DNA of 64,000 nt, taken from NCBI GenBank assembly GCA_001295865.1, contig LJHW01000006.1, forward strand, positions 62,001 to 126,000, read 5' to 3'. The translations under genes were made by a program, and so were the position numbers. This document shows, in pieces, positions 28,880-38,800 of the stretch. Numbering within the stretch: position 1 is the stretch's first letter; every line of letters starts with the position of its first letter. This DNA comes from a beta proteobacterium AAP65 (GTDB lineage: Bacteria; Pseudomonadota; Gammaproteobacteria; Burkholderiales; Burkholderiaceae_C). The notes beneath the pieces were generated by a model that was given only the letters and a program-made list of their open reading frames with translations, was not told the origin of the DNA and did no database searches.

Positions 28880-30688
28880 ATGGACACCTCGACGCCCAGC
28901 CTTCCTGTTTTCAGCGTGCTTGTGGCGAACCACAACCACGCCCATCTGGTGGCCCGCGCGATCGACAGCGTGCTTGCTCAGGACTACCCCGCTGCGCTGC
29001 GGGAGGTGGTCGTGGTCGATGACGGCTCCACCGACGATTCGGTGCAGGTTCTTGCGCCCTATGCGCAGGTGCCGGGGGTCCAGGTCGTGCAGCAGCCCAA
29101 CCGCGGGCAGACCGCGGCCTACGCCGCGGCCTTGGCCGCGGCCCGCGGTGACTTCATCTGCCTGCTCGATGCCGACGACACCTGCCTGCCGAACAAACTG
29201 CGTGCACTGGCCGAGTTCATGCGCGGCCTGGACGTCGACCGTGAAAGCCTGTTCATCTGCCACGATCTGCTGATCCTGCAGGGTGCGGACGGCGCTGCGA
29301 TAGGCGAGCGTTGGTTCGATGTCGTCGGCGTGAGGCGCTTCGGCCGCAGCCTGCCCATAGGCGCGGCGTCGCAGTTCTTCCCTTTTTCTGTCACTTCCGG
29401 CATGGTCTTCGGGCGTGAACTGCTCCAGCGCGCCTTTGCTGAGATTCCGCTGTGGGAATGGCCCATGGGCACGGACGGGGTGCTCGGCCATGTGGCCATG
29501 TTGCTGGCAGGCGAGGTGCAGTACGTGCAGGAGGCGCTGGGCAGCTACGTGGTCCACGGCAACAACAACTTTGCAGCCATCGAGGGTGGGCACTTCCGGC
29601 ACAAGCCGGTGTGGCATGGCCGTTGGCCGCGCAAGTTGCGTTTTCTTGAACTGCTGCTCGACAGCCTGCCGCTGGGCCAGCGCGAGCGCGCCGAGCGCGC
29701 GGCCTACCTGGGGCGCGTGGAGCATGCCGTGCGTGCGGTGCCGCTGGCGCGCCAGCACACGCAGGCCCTGCTGAGCGTGGTGATCGACGTGCCCGAAGGC
29801 GCGCCGGCCGGTCATCTGGCCCAGACCGTGCAGGGTTTCGCTGCGCAATCGGTGGCGCTGCATGAATTGCTGGTCGTTGCCGCTGAGGCGGTGGATCTGC
29901 CATCCGCCTTGCGGGGCCGCGTGGTCCCGGTGCCCGCGGGCAGCCAGCGCTACGCACGCTGGCGCGCGGGCGCGCAGGCGGCACAGGGTGGCTACCTCTG
30001 TTTCATGGAGGCAGGCGACCTGCCCGAGCGGCGTTTCGTCGAGCGCCACCTTCAAAGCCATCGTTACGGCCACCTGCCCATGCTGACGGCCTGCGACCTG
30101 CGCTTGCTGGATGCGGGCGGCGCGGTGCAGCACGTCTCGATGCTGGCCACGGCGCAGCCCGGGTGGGGCACGGCGGCTGCGCAAGTGGCGCCCTTCGCCA
30201 CGGGTTTGCGTGATTGGCCGCTGGGGCCACCTCCAGCGCTGGTGATGCGCCGATCGCCCTTTCTCGATGCCTTCTTCGCAGCCGACCACTTCCCGCTGCC
30301 CCAGAACCTGCTGGGCTGGCTGCTGGCGCACTACCTCCTTCAACTCGGCGGCGCCGCCCGCATGGCCGAGAACCTGGTCGATGTCAGGTTGCCGGCCGGG
30401 GCCACCCCCAATGCCTCCTGGCTGTCGCAGTTTGTCGATAGGCATGGGCCGCTGGCCCCGCCCGACTGGGCCGCCTGCGCGCAGCACGTGTTCGAGGTGC
30501 ACGCGCGCGTGCCGCCACCCGAGCGGGCCTTTCTCAGCGAGGCCTGGGAGGCCAGGTTCGTGCGCTGGCTCGTGCAGAACGGCGGCGCCGAGATGCCGGT
30601 GCGCATCGACCGTGTCGCTCGGCAGGCGGGGCCGGCAGGCTGGAGTGCGCGCATCCAGGCGCACTTGAAGGCCCCCGCCACGCGATGA
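28880..30688 (+). CDS. Glycosyltransferase family 2 protein with tandem GT-A-like domains
   Basis: Predicted 602-residue cytoplasmic glycosyltransferase. The first domain (1-250) is a normal GT2: VLVANHNHAHLVARAIDSVL, VVVVDDGSTDDS and the metal-binding LLDADDTCLPNK. A second stretch (about 290-420) repeats the pattern in degenerate form (LLSVVIDVPEG, GGYLCFMEAGDLPERRFV), where the DxD position reads EAGD, so it is probably inactive. Start: the ATG at 28880 is used; a TTG 12 bases upstream is an alternative, and neither has a strong ribosome site. It is the first of four genes joined by 4-base overlaps. Confidence 0.88.
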   Translation: MDTSTPSLPVFSVLVANHNHAHLVARAIDSVLAQDYPAALREVVVVDDGSTDDSVQVLAPYAQVPGVQVVQQPNRGQTAAYAAALAAARGDFICLLDADDTCLPNKLRALAEFMRGLDVDRESLFICHDLLILQGADGAAIGERWFDVVGVRRFGRSLPIGAASQFFPFSVTSGMVFGRELLQRAFAEIPLWEWPMGTDGVLGHVAMLLAGEVQYVQEALGSYVVHGNNNFAAIEGGHFRHKPVWHGRWPRKLRFLELLLDSLPLGQRERAERAAYLGRVEHAVRAVPLARQHTQALLSVVIDVPEGAPAGHLAQTVQGFAAQSVALHELLVVAAEAVDLPSALRGRVVPVPAGSQRYARWRAGAQAAQGGYLCFMEAGDLPERRFVERHLQSHRYGHLPMLTACDLRLLDAGGAVQHVSMLATAQPGWGTAAAQVAPFATGLRDWPLGPPPALVMRRSPFLDAFFAADHFPLPQNLLGWLLAHYLLQLGGAARMAENLVDVRLPAGATPNASWLSQFVDRHGPLAPPDWAACAQHVFEVHARVPPPERAFLSEAWEARFVRWLVQNGGAEMPVRIDRVARQAGPAGWSARIQAHLKAPATR

Positions 30689-31827
30689 GCAGCGCTGCCG
30701 CTCAACGTTCAGGGGCCGCCGACGGCTCCGTGCGCGTTGCGGTGCTCACCCGTGTCGATTTCTGGCGCAGCGGTGCCGGGCACCGGGCCCGCATCGCTGC
30801 TTTGCTGGACAGCCTGCTCGGAATCGGCGAAGTAACGCTCGTGTGGCTATCGCACTTCGAGCCCGAAGACCTGGCGCAGATCCGCACACGGTGGCCGCAT
30901 CTGAGGCTGCACGCGCTCGAGCTGCCTCAACAAGGCGAGCGCAGTGGGGCCTTGGCCGCCTTGGCTGCTTTCTTCGCCGCACACCCGCAGCACGCGTGCA
31001 TCGTCGAGTACCTTGAGCTGTTCTGGCTGCGGCCGGCCGTGCCCCGGGGCGTGCTGTGCTTGGTCGACACCCACGACGTGGTCAGCGAGCGCGACCGTAC
31101 GCTCGTCGAAGCCGGCGTCAGCATCGGCCGCAGCGTGATCAGCCCCGCACAGGAGGCCGAGCGCTTGGGGGTCTTCGATGTGGTGATGGCGATCAGCCCG
31201 GCAGATGCCGCCACCTTCGCGCGTTGGGTAGTGCCGGGCCGTGTGCTGTTGGTGCCCCATGCCCAGCCCGCGTCGGCAACGCCGCTGCCGGCGGGGCAAA
31301 ACGTGCTCTTCGTGGGCAGCGCCTACGCGCCCAACCTGATTGGCCTGGGCTGGTTTCTGCGTGAGGTCTGGCCGCGGCTGGACGCAGCGGGCGCCGAGCT
31401 GCACGTGGTCGGTGACGCCGGGCCCGCCCTGGAGCTGTCCTCGGGACCCCGGCTGCACGTCCATGGCCGCCTGGCGGACTTGGGACCCGCCTACTGGCAG
31501 GCCCGGGTCTGCATCAACCCGGTGTCGATGGGTTCCGGCCTGAAGATCAAAACGGTCGAGGCGCTGGCCCATGCGCGCCCGCTGGTCACCACCACCCACG
31601 GCGCGCGTGGGCTCGAAAGCGCCGCGGGCAAGGCCTTCGTCGTCGCCGACACGCCCGAAGCCTTCGCGCAGGCGATCACCGCGTTGCTGAGCGATGACGA
31701 GAGGGCTGCGACGCTGGCTGCGGCTGCGGGTGCCTGGGCCGATCGCGCTTTGAGCCCGGCAAGCAGCCACGGGCCCCTGCTCCGCCTCGTGCGGCAGTGG
31801 GCCTCGCGCGGGAGCGAGCCAAGATGA
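30685..31827 (+). CDS. Glycosyltransferase (GT4-like, GT-B fold)
   Basis: Predicted 380-residue glycosyltransferase. The C-terminal half shows the GT4 donor-binding pattern (CINPVSMGSGLKIKTVEALAHARPLVTTTHGARGLE), and the N-terminal half begins VAVLTRVDFWRSGAGHRARI. The expected Glu of the donor loop is in KTVEAL. Donor and acceptor are unknown. Its start overlaps the previous stop as ATGA and its own stop overlaps the next start in the same way, so the operon is translationally coupled. Confidence 0.87.
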   Translation: MSSAAAQRSGAADGSVRVAVLTRVDFWRSGAGHRARIAALLDSLLGIGEVTLVWLSHFEPEDLAQIRTRWPHLRLHALELPQQGERSGALAALAAFFAAHPQHACIVEYLELFWLRPAVPRGVLCLVDTHDVVSERDRTLVEAGVSIGRSVISPAQEAERLGVFDVVMAISPADAATFARWVVPGRVLLVPHAQPASATPLPAGQNVLFVGSAYAPNLIGLGWFLREVWPRLDAAGAELHVVGDAGPALELSSGPRLHVHGRLADLGPAYWQARVCINPVSMGSGLKIKTVEALAHARPLVTTTHGARGLESAAGKAFVVADTPEAFAQAITALLSDDERAATLAAAAGAWADRALSPASSHGPLLRLVRQWASRGSEPR

Positions 31828-33041
31828 CCCGCGTTCTCCTGGCCTGGGAGATGGGTGCCAACCTGGGGCACATCGATCGCCTGCGCTCGCTGGCCGTGGC
31901 GCTGCGTGGCCAGGGCCACGAGCCCTTCTTCGTGGTGCGCGACCTGGCCCGTGTGCACGGCCGCCTGGTGCGCGAGGGCTTTCAGGTGGGCCAGGCCCCG
32001 GTGTGGCTGCCCCGGCTGGCCAACCCGCCTCGCCTGGGCAACTACAGCGCGGTGCTGGCCAGCGCCGGCTGGCTGGACGCCGAAGGACTGGCCGGCTTGG
32101 TGACGGCCTGGCGCAGCTGGTTCCGGCTGCTGCAGCCGGGCTTGATCGTCTGTGACCATGCCCCGACGGCCTTGCTGGCGGCCCGCGGTCAATCTTCGCC
32201 CGTGTGGTGCGTGGGCAGCAGCTTCGAGATCCCACCCACTGGGGGCGACAGCTTTCCGCCTTTCCCGGGCGCCAACGCCGCCGACTGCCCGGGCTTCGAC
32301 GCGCAGCTGCTGGCCAGCGCGCAAGCCGCCTTGCGTCTGCTGGGCGACGCGCCGCTGGGCCGCCTGCCAGACCTTTTCGCCGGCGCCAGGCGGGTGCTCA
32401 CCGCGCTGCCAGCGCTGGCGCACTACGCGGGCTATGGCGATGAGGTGCACTGGGCCGGACCCAGCTTCGTGGCCGATGTGGGCGCCGATGCCGTCTGGCC
32501 CGAGGGGCCGGGTGCGCCGGTGCTGGCTTACCTCGATGCGGCCTATCCGGGCCTCGATGCCGTGCTGGGCGCACTGAAGGCCGCAGGCTGCCGTGTGCTG
32601 CTGCACGCCAAGGGCCTGTCGCCAGCGGCCGTGGCGCGGCACGAAGGCGCAGGTCTGCGCTTTTCCCCCACGCCCCTACGCATGGACGCGGCCCTGAAGC
32701 GCGCGGCCCTCGTGGTTTCGCACGGCGGCCAGGGCACGGTGGCCGCCACGGCGCTGGCCGGCCTGCCGCACCTGTTGCTGCCGCAGCACGCCGAGCAGGC
32801 CATGGCGGCGCGCCGTGTGGCCGAGGCTGGGCTGGGCCTGGCCTTGCACGCCGGCCCGGGGCCGGATGTGACCACCTTGTTGCGGCGCCTGTTGCAGGAA
32901 CGCCGCTTCCGCGACGCGGCGCAGGGCTTTGCCCAGGCCCATCCTCACGTGCAGCCGCAGCGCACCGCCGAAGCCGTGGCTGCCCTGCTGACGCGTGAGC
33001 TCGGCACGGCGCCTGCCCCTGTCGGAGACGCGCACCCATGA
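31824..33041 (+). CDS. UGT/MurG-like glycosyltransferase (GT-B fold)
   Basis: Predicted 405-residue nucleotide-sugar transferase. The N-terminus MTRVLLAWEMGANLGHIDRL has the acceptor-domain pattern of GT1/GT28 enzymes, and the C-terminal signature VVSHGGQGTVAATALAGLPHLLLPQHAEQ is the donor-binding HGGxGT...P...EQ motif. Such enzymes glycosylate lipids or small molecules. The start at 31824 is fixed by its ATGA overlap with the preceding gene; a longer in-frame start at 31797 lacks that feature. Confidence 0.87.
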   Translation: MTRVLLAWEMGANLGHIDRLRSLAVALRGQGHEPFFVVRDLARVHGRLVREGFQVGQAPVWLPRLANPPRLGNYSAVLASAGWLDAEGLAGLVTAWRSWFRLLQPGLIVCDHAPTALLAARGQSSPVWCVGSSFEIPPTGGDSFPPFPGANAADCPGFDAQLLASAQAALRLLGDAPLGRLPDLFAGARRVLTALPALAHYAGYGDEVHWAGPSFVADVGADAVWPEGPGAPVLAYLDAAYPGLDAVLGALKAAGCRVLLHAKGLSPAAVARHEGAGLRFSPTPLRMDAALKRAALVVSHGGQGTVAATALAGLPHLLLPQHAEQAMAARRVAEAGLGLALHAGPGPDVTTLLRRLLQERRFRDAAQGFAQAHPHVQPQRTAEAVAALLTRELGTAPAPVGDAHP

Positions 33042-33820
33042 ATACCGCCGCGGCGCCTCAAGTCAGCCCCCTCGTCCTCATCACCGGCGCCAGCCGCGGC
33101 ATCGGCGCGGCCACCGCGCGGCTGGCGGCGGCGCAGGGCTGGGACGTGGCCATCAACTACGCCCGCGACGAAAACGCCGCCGAGGCCGTGGCCGATGCCG
33201 TGCGCGCCGCCGGCCGGCGTGCGCTGACACTGTGTGCCGATGTGGCCGATGAAGGCCAGGTGCGCGCGATGTTCGCCACGCTCGACCGCCGGCTGCAGGA
33301 AGACGGCAGTCGCCTGGCCGGCCTCGTGAACAACGCCGGCGTGGTGGACGTGGCCGCGCGCGTGGACGAGATGAGCGGCGCGCGGCTGCAGCGGATGTTC
33401 GCCGTCAACGTCTTCGGCACCATGCTCTGCGCGCGCGAAGCGGTGCGCCGGATGAGCACACGCCACGGCGGCCAGGGCGGCAGCATCGTCAACCTCTCGT
33501 CGACGGCCGCGCGCCTGGGCGCGCCGGGGCAGTACGTCGACTATGCCGCGGCCAAGGGCGCGGTGGATGTGTTCACGCTGGGCCTGGCACGCGAAGTGGC
33601 TGCCGAAGGCGTGCGCGTGAACGCCGTGCGGCCGGGTGTCATCGACACCGAGATCCACGCCAGCGGCGGCCAGCCCGAGCGCGCTTTGCGCCTGGCGCCC
33701 ACGCTGCCCATGCAGCGCCCGGGGCGCGCCGACGAGGTGGCGCAGGCCGTGGTCTGGCTGCTGTCGGAGGCCGCCAGCTACACCAGCGGCGCGGTGCTGG
33801 ACGTGGGCGGCGCGCGCTGA
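33038..33820 (+). CDS. SDR family oxidoreductase
   Basis: Classical short-chain dehydrogenase/reductase of 260 aa. It has the NAD(P) loop TGASRGIG, the NNAG motif, catalytic Ser (VNLSSTAA), Tyr and Lys (DYAAAKGAVD) and the PG motif (AVRPGVIDTEIH). Arg after the glycine loop region and the ARDE segment suggest possible NADPH preference, which is uncertain. It overlaps the third glycosyltransferase by four bases (ATGA), so it may modify the sugar donor or lipid acceptor used by the operon. That link is inferred from position only. Confidence 0.9.
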   Translation: MNTAAAPQVSPLVLITGASRGIGAATARLAAAQGWDVAINYARDENAAEAVADAVRAAGRRALTLCADVADEGQVRAMFATLDRRLQEDGSRLAGLVNNAGVVDVAARVDEMSGARLQRMFAVNVFGTMLCAREAVRRMSTRHGGQGGSIVNLSSTAARLGAPGQYVDYAAAKGAVDVFTLGLAREVAAEGVRVNAVRPGVIDTEIHASGGQPERALRLAPTLPMQRPGRADEVAQAVVWLLSEAASYTSGAVLDVGGAR

Positions 33821-33857
33821 AGAGCCGCGCGCTGCTGGGGGCCTGCTTTTCTGGCGC

Positions 33858-35831
33858 TCAGGTCAGCGGCAGGCGCCGCGTGTCGATCCAGCTCACGCGG
33901 CCGGTGCGGCGCTTGATCTCTTCCACCATGTGGCGCGTGCCGCCGGGGCCGTCGCCGCCGCCGCCGTCCCACAGCACCACGCAGCGTGCCTTGTCGGGGC
34001 CGTAGGCCAGCGTGGTGTGCAGCAGCCAGCGGTTGCCGCGCTCCCAGACGTTCACGCCTGGCGGCGGTGGACCGAGCTCCTGCGCCATGCTGCGCGGCGG
34101 CTCGGCCAGTTGCGCGCGCGCGGCGTAGTAGCGCACGCGCCAGTCTTCGGCGTTGATGGCGCGCTGCACGCTGCTTTCGATGAACTGCGGCTCGGGCAGC
34201 GGCTGCATCCAGACCACCTTCACGCCGCGCGCCAAGGCGGCCTCGGTGAACATCAGATCGCCGCCGGCCGCGCCCTGGGTGAGTGCGATGTCCTCCGGCC
34301 CGGCGCCCAGGCGCTCGAGTGCCTGTTCGATGGCGGCACGCGCTGCCGGCTCCATGGCCAGCGGGAAACGCGGTTCGGCCCGCGAGGGCGCGTCCATGAT
34401 GTGGCCCGAGAACAGCAGCACCTGGCGCGGCACGAAGGGCGGGTTCAGGCGCCGCAACTCTGCCTCCACGATGCCCAGGGCCAGCGCCGTCTCCTCCGGC
34501 CGGAAGCCCAGGCCCGAGAGCAGCTGCAGCTGCTGGCACGAAGAGTCCAGCGCCAGCCAGTCGCGCCCGGCGGCCGCGGCGGCGGCGCGCCAGTCGCGCT
34601 GCACGGCGGCGCGGGTGTCGCACAGCAGGCTCACCTCGGCCTGCGCGGCGCGGGCCCAGTAGTCTTTCGGCTTGCGCTCCAGCGCGCAGGCGATGCCCCA
34701 GCGCAGGCCGGCCAGCAGGCGGTCGGTTTCGGCGCCATCGTGCTCGCCGCCGAGGTGGGCGCGCAGCGTGTTCAAGGTCAGCGCGTTGATGCCGGCGAAG
34801 AGGTGCTGCGGCGCGGTGGCGAAGGCGCGGCGGTAGGGTGTGATGGCCTCGGCCAGCAGCGCGTCTTCGTGGGCAGCGCGCTCGCGAAAGGCACCGGGGT
34901 GCCAGGGCTCGCCGGGTTCGCGGAAGCGGTCTATCCACGCGCTCTTTTCCACCCGGCCGGCCAGCGACCAGCATTCCGGGTCGTCCGGGTGCTCTTCGGT
35001 CAGCTGCAGCGCGGCCCCGCGTGCTTCTTCGGTGCGGCGCAGGCGGCCCAGGCACACGGCGCGCTGCTGGCGGCTGCCGAGGTGTTCGTCGTCGATGGCC
35101 AGCGCGGCCTCGAACTGTTCCAGCGCGAAGGCGAACTGCGGCAGGCGCATCAGCGCGCGGCCGGCCTGGAAACGCGCTTCCACGGCCAGGGCCTGCACTG
35201 GCGTTTCTTCGGCCAGCACGAGGATGTCGCCGGCGCGGTGCTTCTGCTGCGCCACGCCAAGCCGGCTGCACCAGGCCTCGTAGCGCTGCGCGAACTCGTT
35301 GTCGCCACTGAGCAGCAGGTCTTGCCAGCGCGGTTGCTGCAGGTGCGGCAGCAGTGTGTAGACGGGGCTGACCTTGCGGCGCGTGCTGGCGTTCTGCGTC
35401 TCGCGCGCCATCTTGGCCAGGGCGGCGCGGTCGGCGGCCAGCGTGGCCGGGTCGGGCGCGCCGGCGGCCACGCCGTAACGCAGCTTGCGGTCGGTGTAGA
35501 TGTCGAAGGGGCTGGTGTTGCGCGGGCCCTGCACCAGCACCACGCCGCGTGCGCGCAGCGCGTGGCGCACACCGAGCTCGTACCAGACGTTGGGGTTGTC
35601 CAGCGTCAGGTCGGCCACCACCAGGTCGGCGGCCAGCAGCTCCTGGAACATGTCGGTGCGGATGTCGCCGGCCCGCTCTTCTTCGTCGGCGCGGAAGACC
35701 TCGAAACCGGCGTCTTCCAGCGCGGGCTTGATGAGCTCGCGGTAGATGCGGTTGAAGTCGATGGGCTGGCCGTCGGCCCCGGGCTTGGTGCCGAAGGGCA
35801 TGGCCACGAAGGCGTGTTGTTTGAAGCTCAA
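33858..35831 (-). CDS. TIR-like / TRAFs-type repeat / SLOG-like protein, second gene of the CHAT operon
   Basis: Protein of 657 aa with three parts. Residues 1-150 form a TIR or nucleoside-deoxyribosyltransferase-like domain (HAFVAMPFG; VVADLTLDNPNVWYELGVRHAL). Residues 150-430 are helical, with TPR-like units and a segment resembling the MAP3K TRAFs-binding (DUF4071) repeat (CWSLAGRV...; FAGINALTLNTL). Residues 470-657 look like a SLOG-type nucleotide-sensing Rossmann domain (LLFSGHIMDAP; TQGAAGGDLMFTEAAL; CVVLWDGGGGDGPGG). The start is a TTG whose bases overlap the stop of the upstream gene (TTGA); the next Met lies inside the conserved FVAMPFG motif. I infer a sensor or signalling partner of the CHAT protein. 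Confidence 0.82.
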   Translation of the reverse strand: MSFKQHAFVAMPFGTKPGADGQPIDFNRIYRELIKPALEDAGFEVFRADEEERAGDIRTDMFQELLAADLVVADLTLDNPNVWYELGVRHALRARGVVLVQGPRNTSPFDIYTDRKLRYGVAAGAPDPATLAADRAALAKMARETQNASTRRKVSPVYTLLPHLQQPRWQDLLLSGDNEFAQRYEAWCSRLGVAQQKHRAGDILVLAEETPVQALAVEARFQAGRALMRLPQFAFALEQFEAALAIDDEHLGSRQQRAVCLGRLRRTEEARGAALQLTEEHPDDPECWSLAGRVEKSAWIDRFREPGEPWHPGAFRERAAHEDALLAEAITPYRRAFATAPQHLFAGINALTLNTLRAHLGGEHDGAETDRLLAGLRWGIACALERKPKDYWARAAQAEVSLLCDTRAAVQRDWRAAAAAAGRDWLALDSSCQQLQLLSGLGFRPEETALALGIVEAELRRLNPPFVPRQVLLFSGHIMDAPSRAEPRFPLAMEPAARAAIEQALERLGAGPEDIALTQGAAGGDLMFTEAALARGVKVVWMQPLPEPQFIESSVQRAINAEDWRVRYYAARAQLAEPPRSMAQELGPPPPGVNVWERGNRWLLHTTLAYGPDKARCVVLWDGGGGDGPGGTRHMVEEIKRRTGRVSWIDTRRLPLT

Positions 35832-38800
35832 GCGGCCGCCCCCGCTGCGGTGGTGAATGCGGCGGCGAACTGTTGCAGCTGCGTGAGCAGCGCGCGCGCC
35901 GCGCGGGCCGTGCCGCCGCCGCTGCCGCGCAGCAGGCGCGGCGCCAGCACCAGCTCGGCCTGGTCGGCCACCGAGGCCCAGTCGTTGGGTGCGTTGTGCT
36001 GCCCGTGCAGGTCTTCGAAGGCGCGCTGCAGTGCTTCGGCCTCGGCCGCGAGGCGGCCCTCGGCCAGGGCCCGCCACAGGCGGAACTCCACCTCGCCGGC
36101 TTCGCTCCAGAAATCGGGTCGCTGGCCGGCGGCGGCTTGGGCCGAGGCCAGCGCGGCGCGGTCGGCGGCATCGAAGGCGCGGCCGTCGGCGTCCAGGCAC
36201 AGCGCCAGCGCAAAGGCGTTCTGCAGCGGGTAGCAGCGGGCGGCTTCGGCGCCTGCTTGTTGCTGCACGAGCAGGTCGGCATCGCGGTAGGCGGCATGGG
36301 CACGTTGCAGCGCCGTGCGCGCAGCCACGGCCCGGCGCGCCTGGCGTTCCAGCAGGTACAGGCGTTTGCAGGCCGAGCCCAGCAGGCTCCAGCGCTCGGC
36401 GCTGGGGCGCGCCAGGCACAGCTGCTGCAGCGCGGCCACGGCGCCCACCAGGCGCTGGCGCAGCGCTTCGGTGTCTGGCCCGGAGCCGCCGCCACCGTCG
36501 CCGGCGTCACTGGCATCGGCCCAGGCCTGGCGTGCGCTGAGGTTGAGCATCTGCTCTTCGGACTTGAAGGAAGCGCTGCCGTCGGCCGCAGCCACCGCGC
36601 GGCCGTACCAGGTGATGGCCTGCGGCCGGTCGCCCAGCGCCTGCCAGGCCACGGCAAAAGCTTCGGCCACCGCGCCCATGCCACCCCAGCGCGCCTCGAA
36701 GCGCTGCACCAGCTGTTGCACCGCGGCGGCCAGCGCGGGTTTGGCGCCGCCCATGTAGCGGGCGCGCGTGGCCAGCGTCTCCAGCGCCAGCGTCAGCGCC
36801 GGTGGCGAGGCGATGTCGGCGAACTCGTCGCGTTTCGCCGCGGCGGCCGGCGCCTGGGCGTCGCCGGTGCGGGTGCGGTAGACCCAGTTCGCGTCGCCAT
36901 AACACTGGTAGGCGGCCCAGCTCTTGCCGTGCGGCATGGCGCGCCAGCAGGCGCTGCGCGCTTCGGCCACGGCGTCGATGAAACGCGCGCCGCGCAGCAG
37001 CTGCGTGTAGAAGACCCGCGCGAACTCGGCCGCCGGGCCGTCGTTGACGGGCCAGCCGCAGGCAATGACGCAGCGCACGCCCTTGGCGATGAGCTGGTCG
37101 GCCACCACGGCGGCGAAGGCGCCGGGGTCGAAGCCCGGGCGCAGGGCCAGTCCTTGGTCGTACTGCGCCAGGTTGCAGCAGTTCACGAACACCAGCTCCG
37201 GCACCACGCGCATGGCCTCGATCTCCGCCGGCCCCAGGTGGTGCCCGCCCGAGAGCACCACGCCGCCGGCGTTGGCCGCCGAAGGCGCTTCGCCATGCCC
37301 GCTGATGTGCACGATGCGCCAGGGCCGCGTGAGCAGCGCGCCGATGACGGTCTGCGCCGCGGGGCTGTCCACCAGCGCCAGCACACGCTCGGGCGGCAGG
37401 CCGCCGGCGCCGCACAGCGCTTCTTCCACGGCCAGCGCTTCTTCGCGCGCGGCGGGCAGCGGCGCCCACTCGTCGCTGACCTGGGGCTCGCCGATGATGA
37501 GCACGTCGTGGTCGGCGCTGGCATCGCGCGGCTTGGCGGCCGGGCCGCCCTTCTGCAGGCGGCGCAGCAGCCGCGCGCGGATGGCCCAGGGCATCAGCGT
37601 CTCGCCGGGCAGCGCGGCGCCCGTTGCGCCCACGCCGGGCAGGCCGGTGTCCAGCAGCTCCCAGGGCAGCGCGGCGGTGCCGCCGTCGAGCTCCAGCACC
37701 ATGCGGTCCAGGCCGCCGAGGAAGGGCTCGATCTCGGTGGGCACCAGCAGCTGGAAAAGCGTGCGGCCCAGCGCCGGGTCGTCGTTGCGGTCGGTGGCGG
37801 CGGCGGTCAGCAGCTCGCGCAGCAAGGGCGTCTGCGGGCGCAGCGAACGCACCTCGGTGCGCGCGCGGCGGGTGTCGAGCACGTACTCCAGGCTGCCGTC
37901 GGCGCGTGTGGTGGCGCGGATGAGGTCGTGGTCGGTGCCGCGGTAGCCGTTGTCGAGCTGGCGGCGCAGCGGGCCGGTGCCGCTGCTGATCTCGGGCAGC
38001 AGCTCGAAGCGGTAGGACCCGGCGTGGCCCTCGGCGAGCAGGTGCAGGCCGTTCCAGGCGTCGGTGGCGCGGTCGAGGTAGAGCTCCACCAGCGTCAGGC
38101 GCTGCACCGCGGGCCAGCCCGAGGCGGTGGCGCGCTGGTTGGCCTCGGCCACGCCGCGGGCGATGGCGCGCGCCGCGGCTGCCGGGCTGATGCCCAGGCC
38201 GCCGCTGCCCAGCAGCGTGGCGGCCAGCGTGGGCTTGGCGGCGCTGGCATCGCCGCGGCCCACACCTTCGGCCTGGCGCTGCGCCCAGGCCAGCACGCCC
38301 TGGCGCACGCTGGCGCTGAGTTCGGCCTCGCGCAGCTCGCCCTCCTCGCCCAAGCCCACCACCAGCACGCCATGCGGACGCGGTTCGCGCCAGGGGTTGC
38401 CGGGGTCGCGGCGCGTGTTCACGAAGACCTGGTGCGTGCCCACCACCGAGGGGTAGAGCCCGGCCGCCAGCGCCTGCTGCAGGCTGCCACCGAGCATGCG
38501 GTCGACGACGTTCTCGGTGCCGGTCAGCTCGCTGGCGGTGTAGTGGCCGATGAGCAGCGGCTCGCCGATGAAGCTGAGGTTGCCGTTGAGCACGCGCAGT
38601 TGCAGCGTGCCGGTGTCGCTGGCCGGCGTGGTGCCGGTGTCCACCGCGCCGCTGGGGCTGCGGAACACCGCGTCCTGCAAGGCCGCAGGCCGCGCGCTGC
38701 GGCGCTGGCGCGAGGGCCGGCTGCGCACCGGCGCGCTGCGGGCGCCGCGCGTGGCGCTGTCCAGCAGCGGCGGCAGCGCCGCGGTCTTGCCTGTGTTCAG

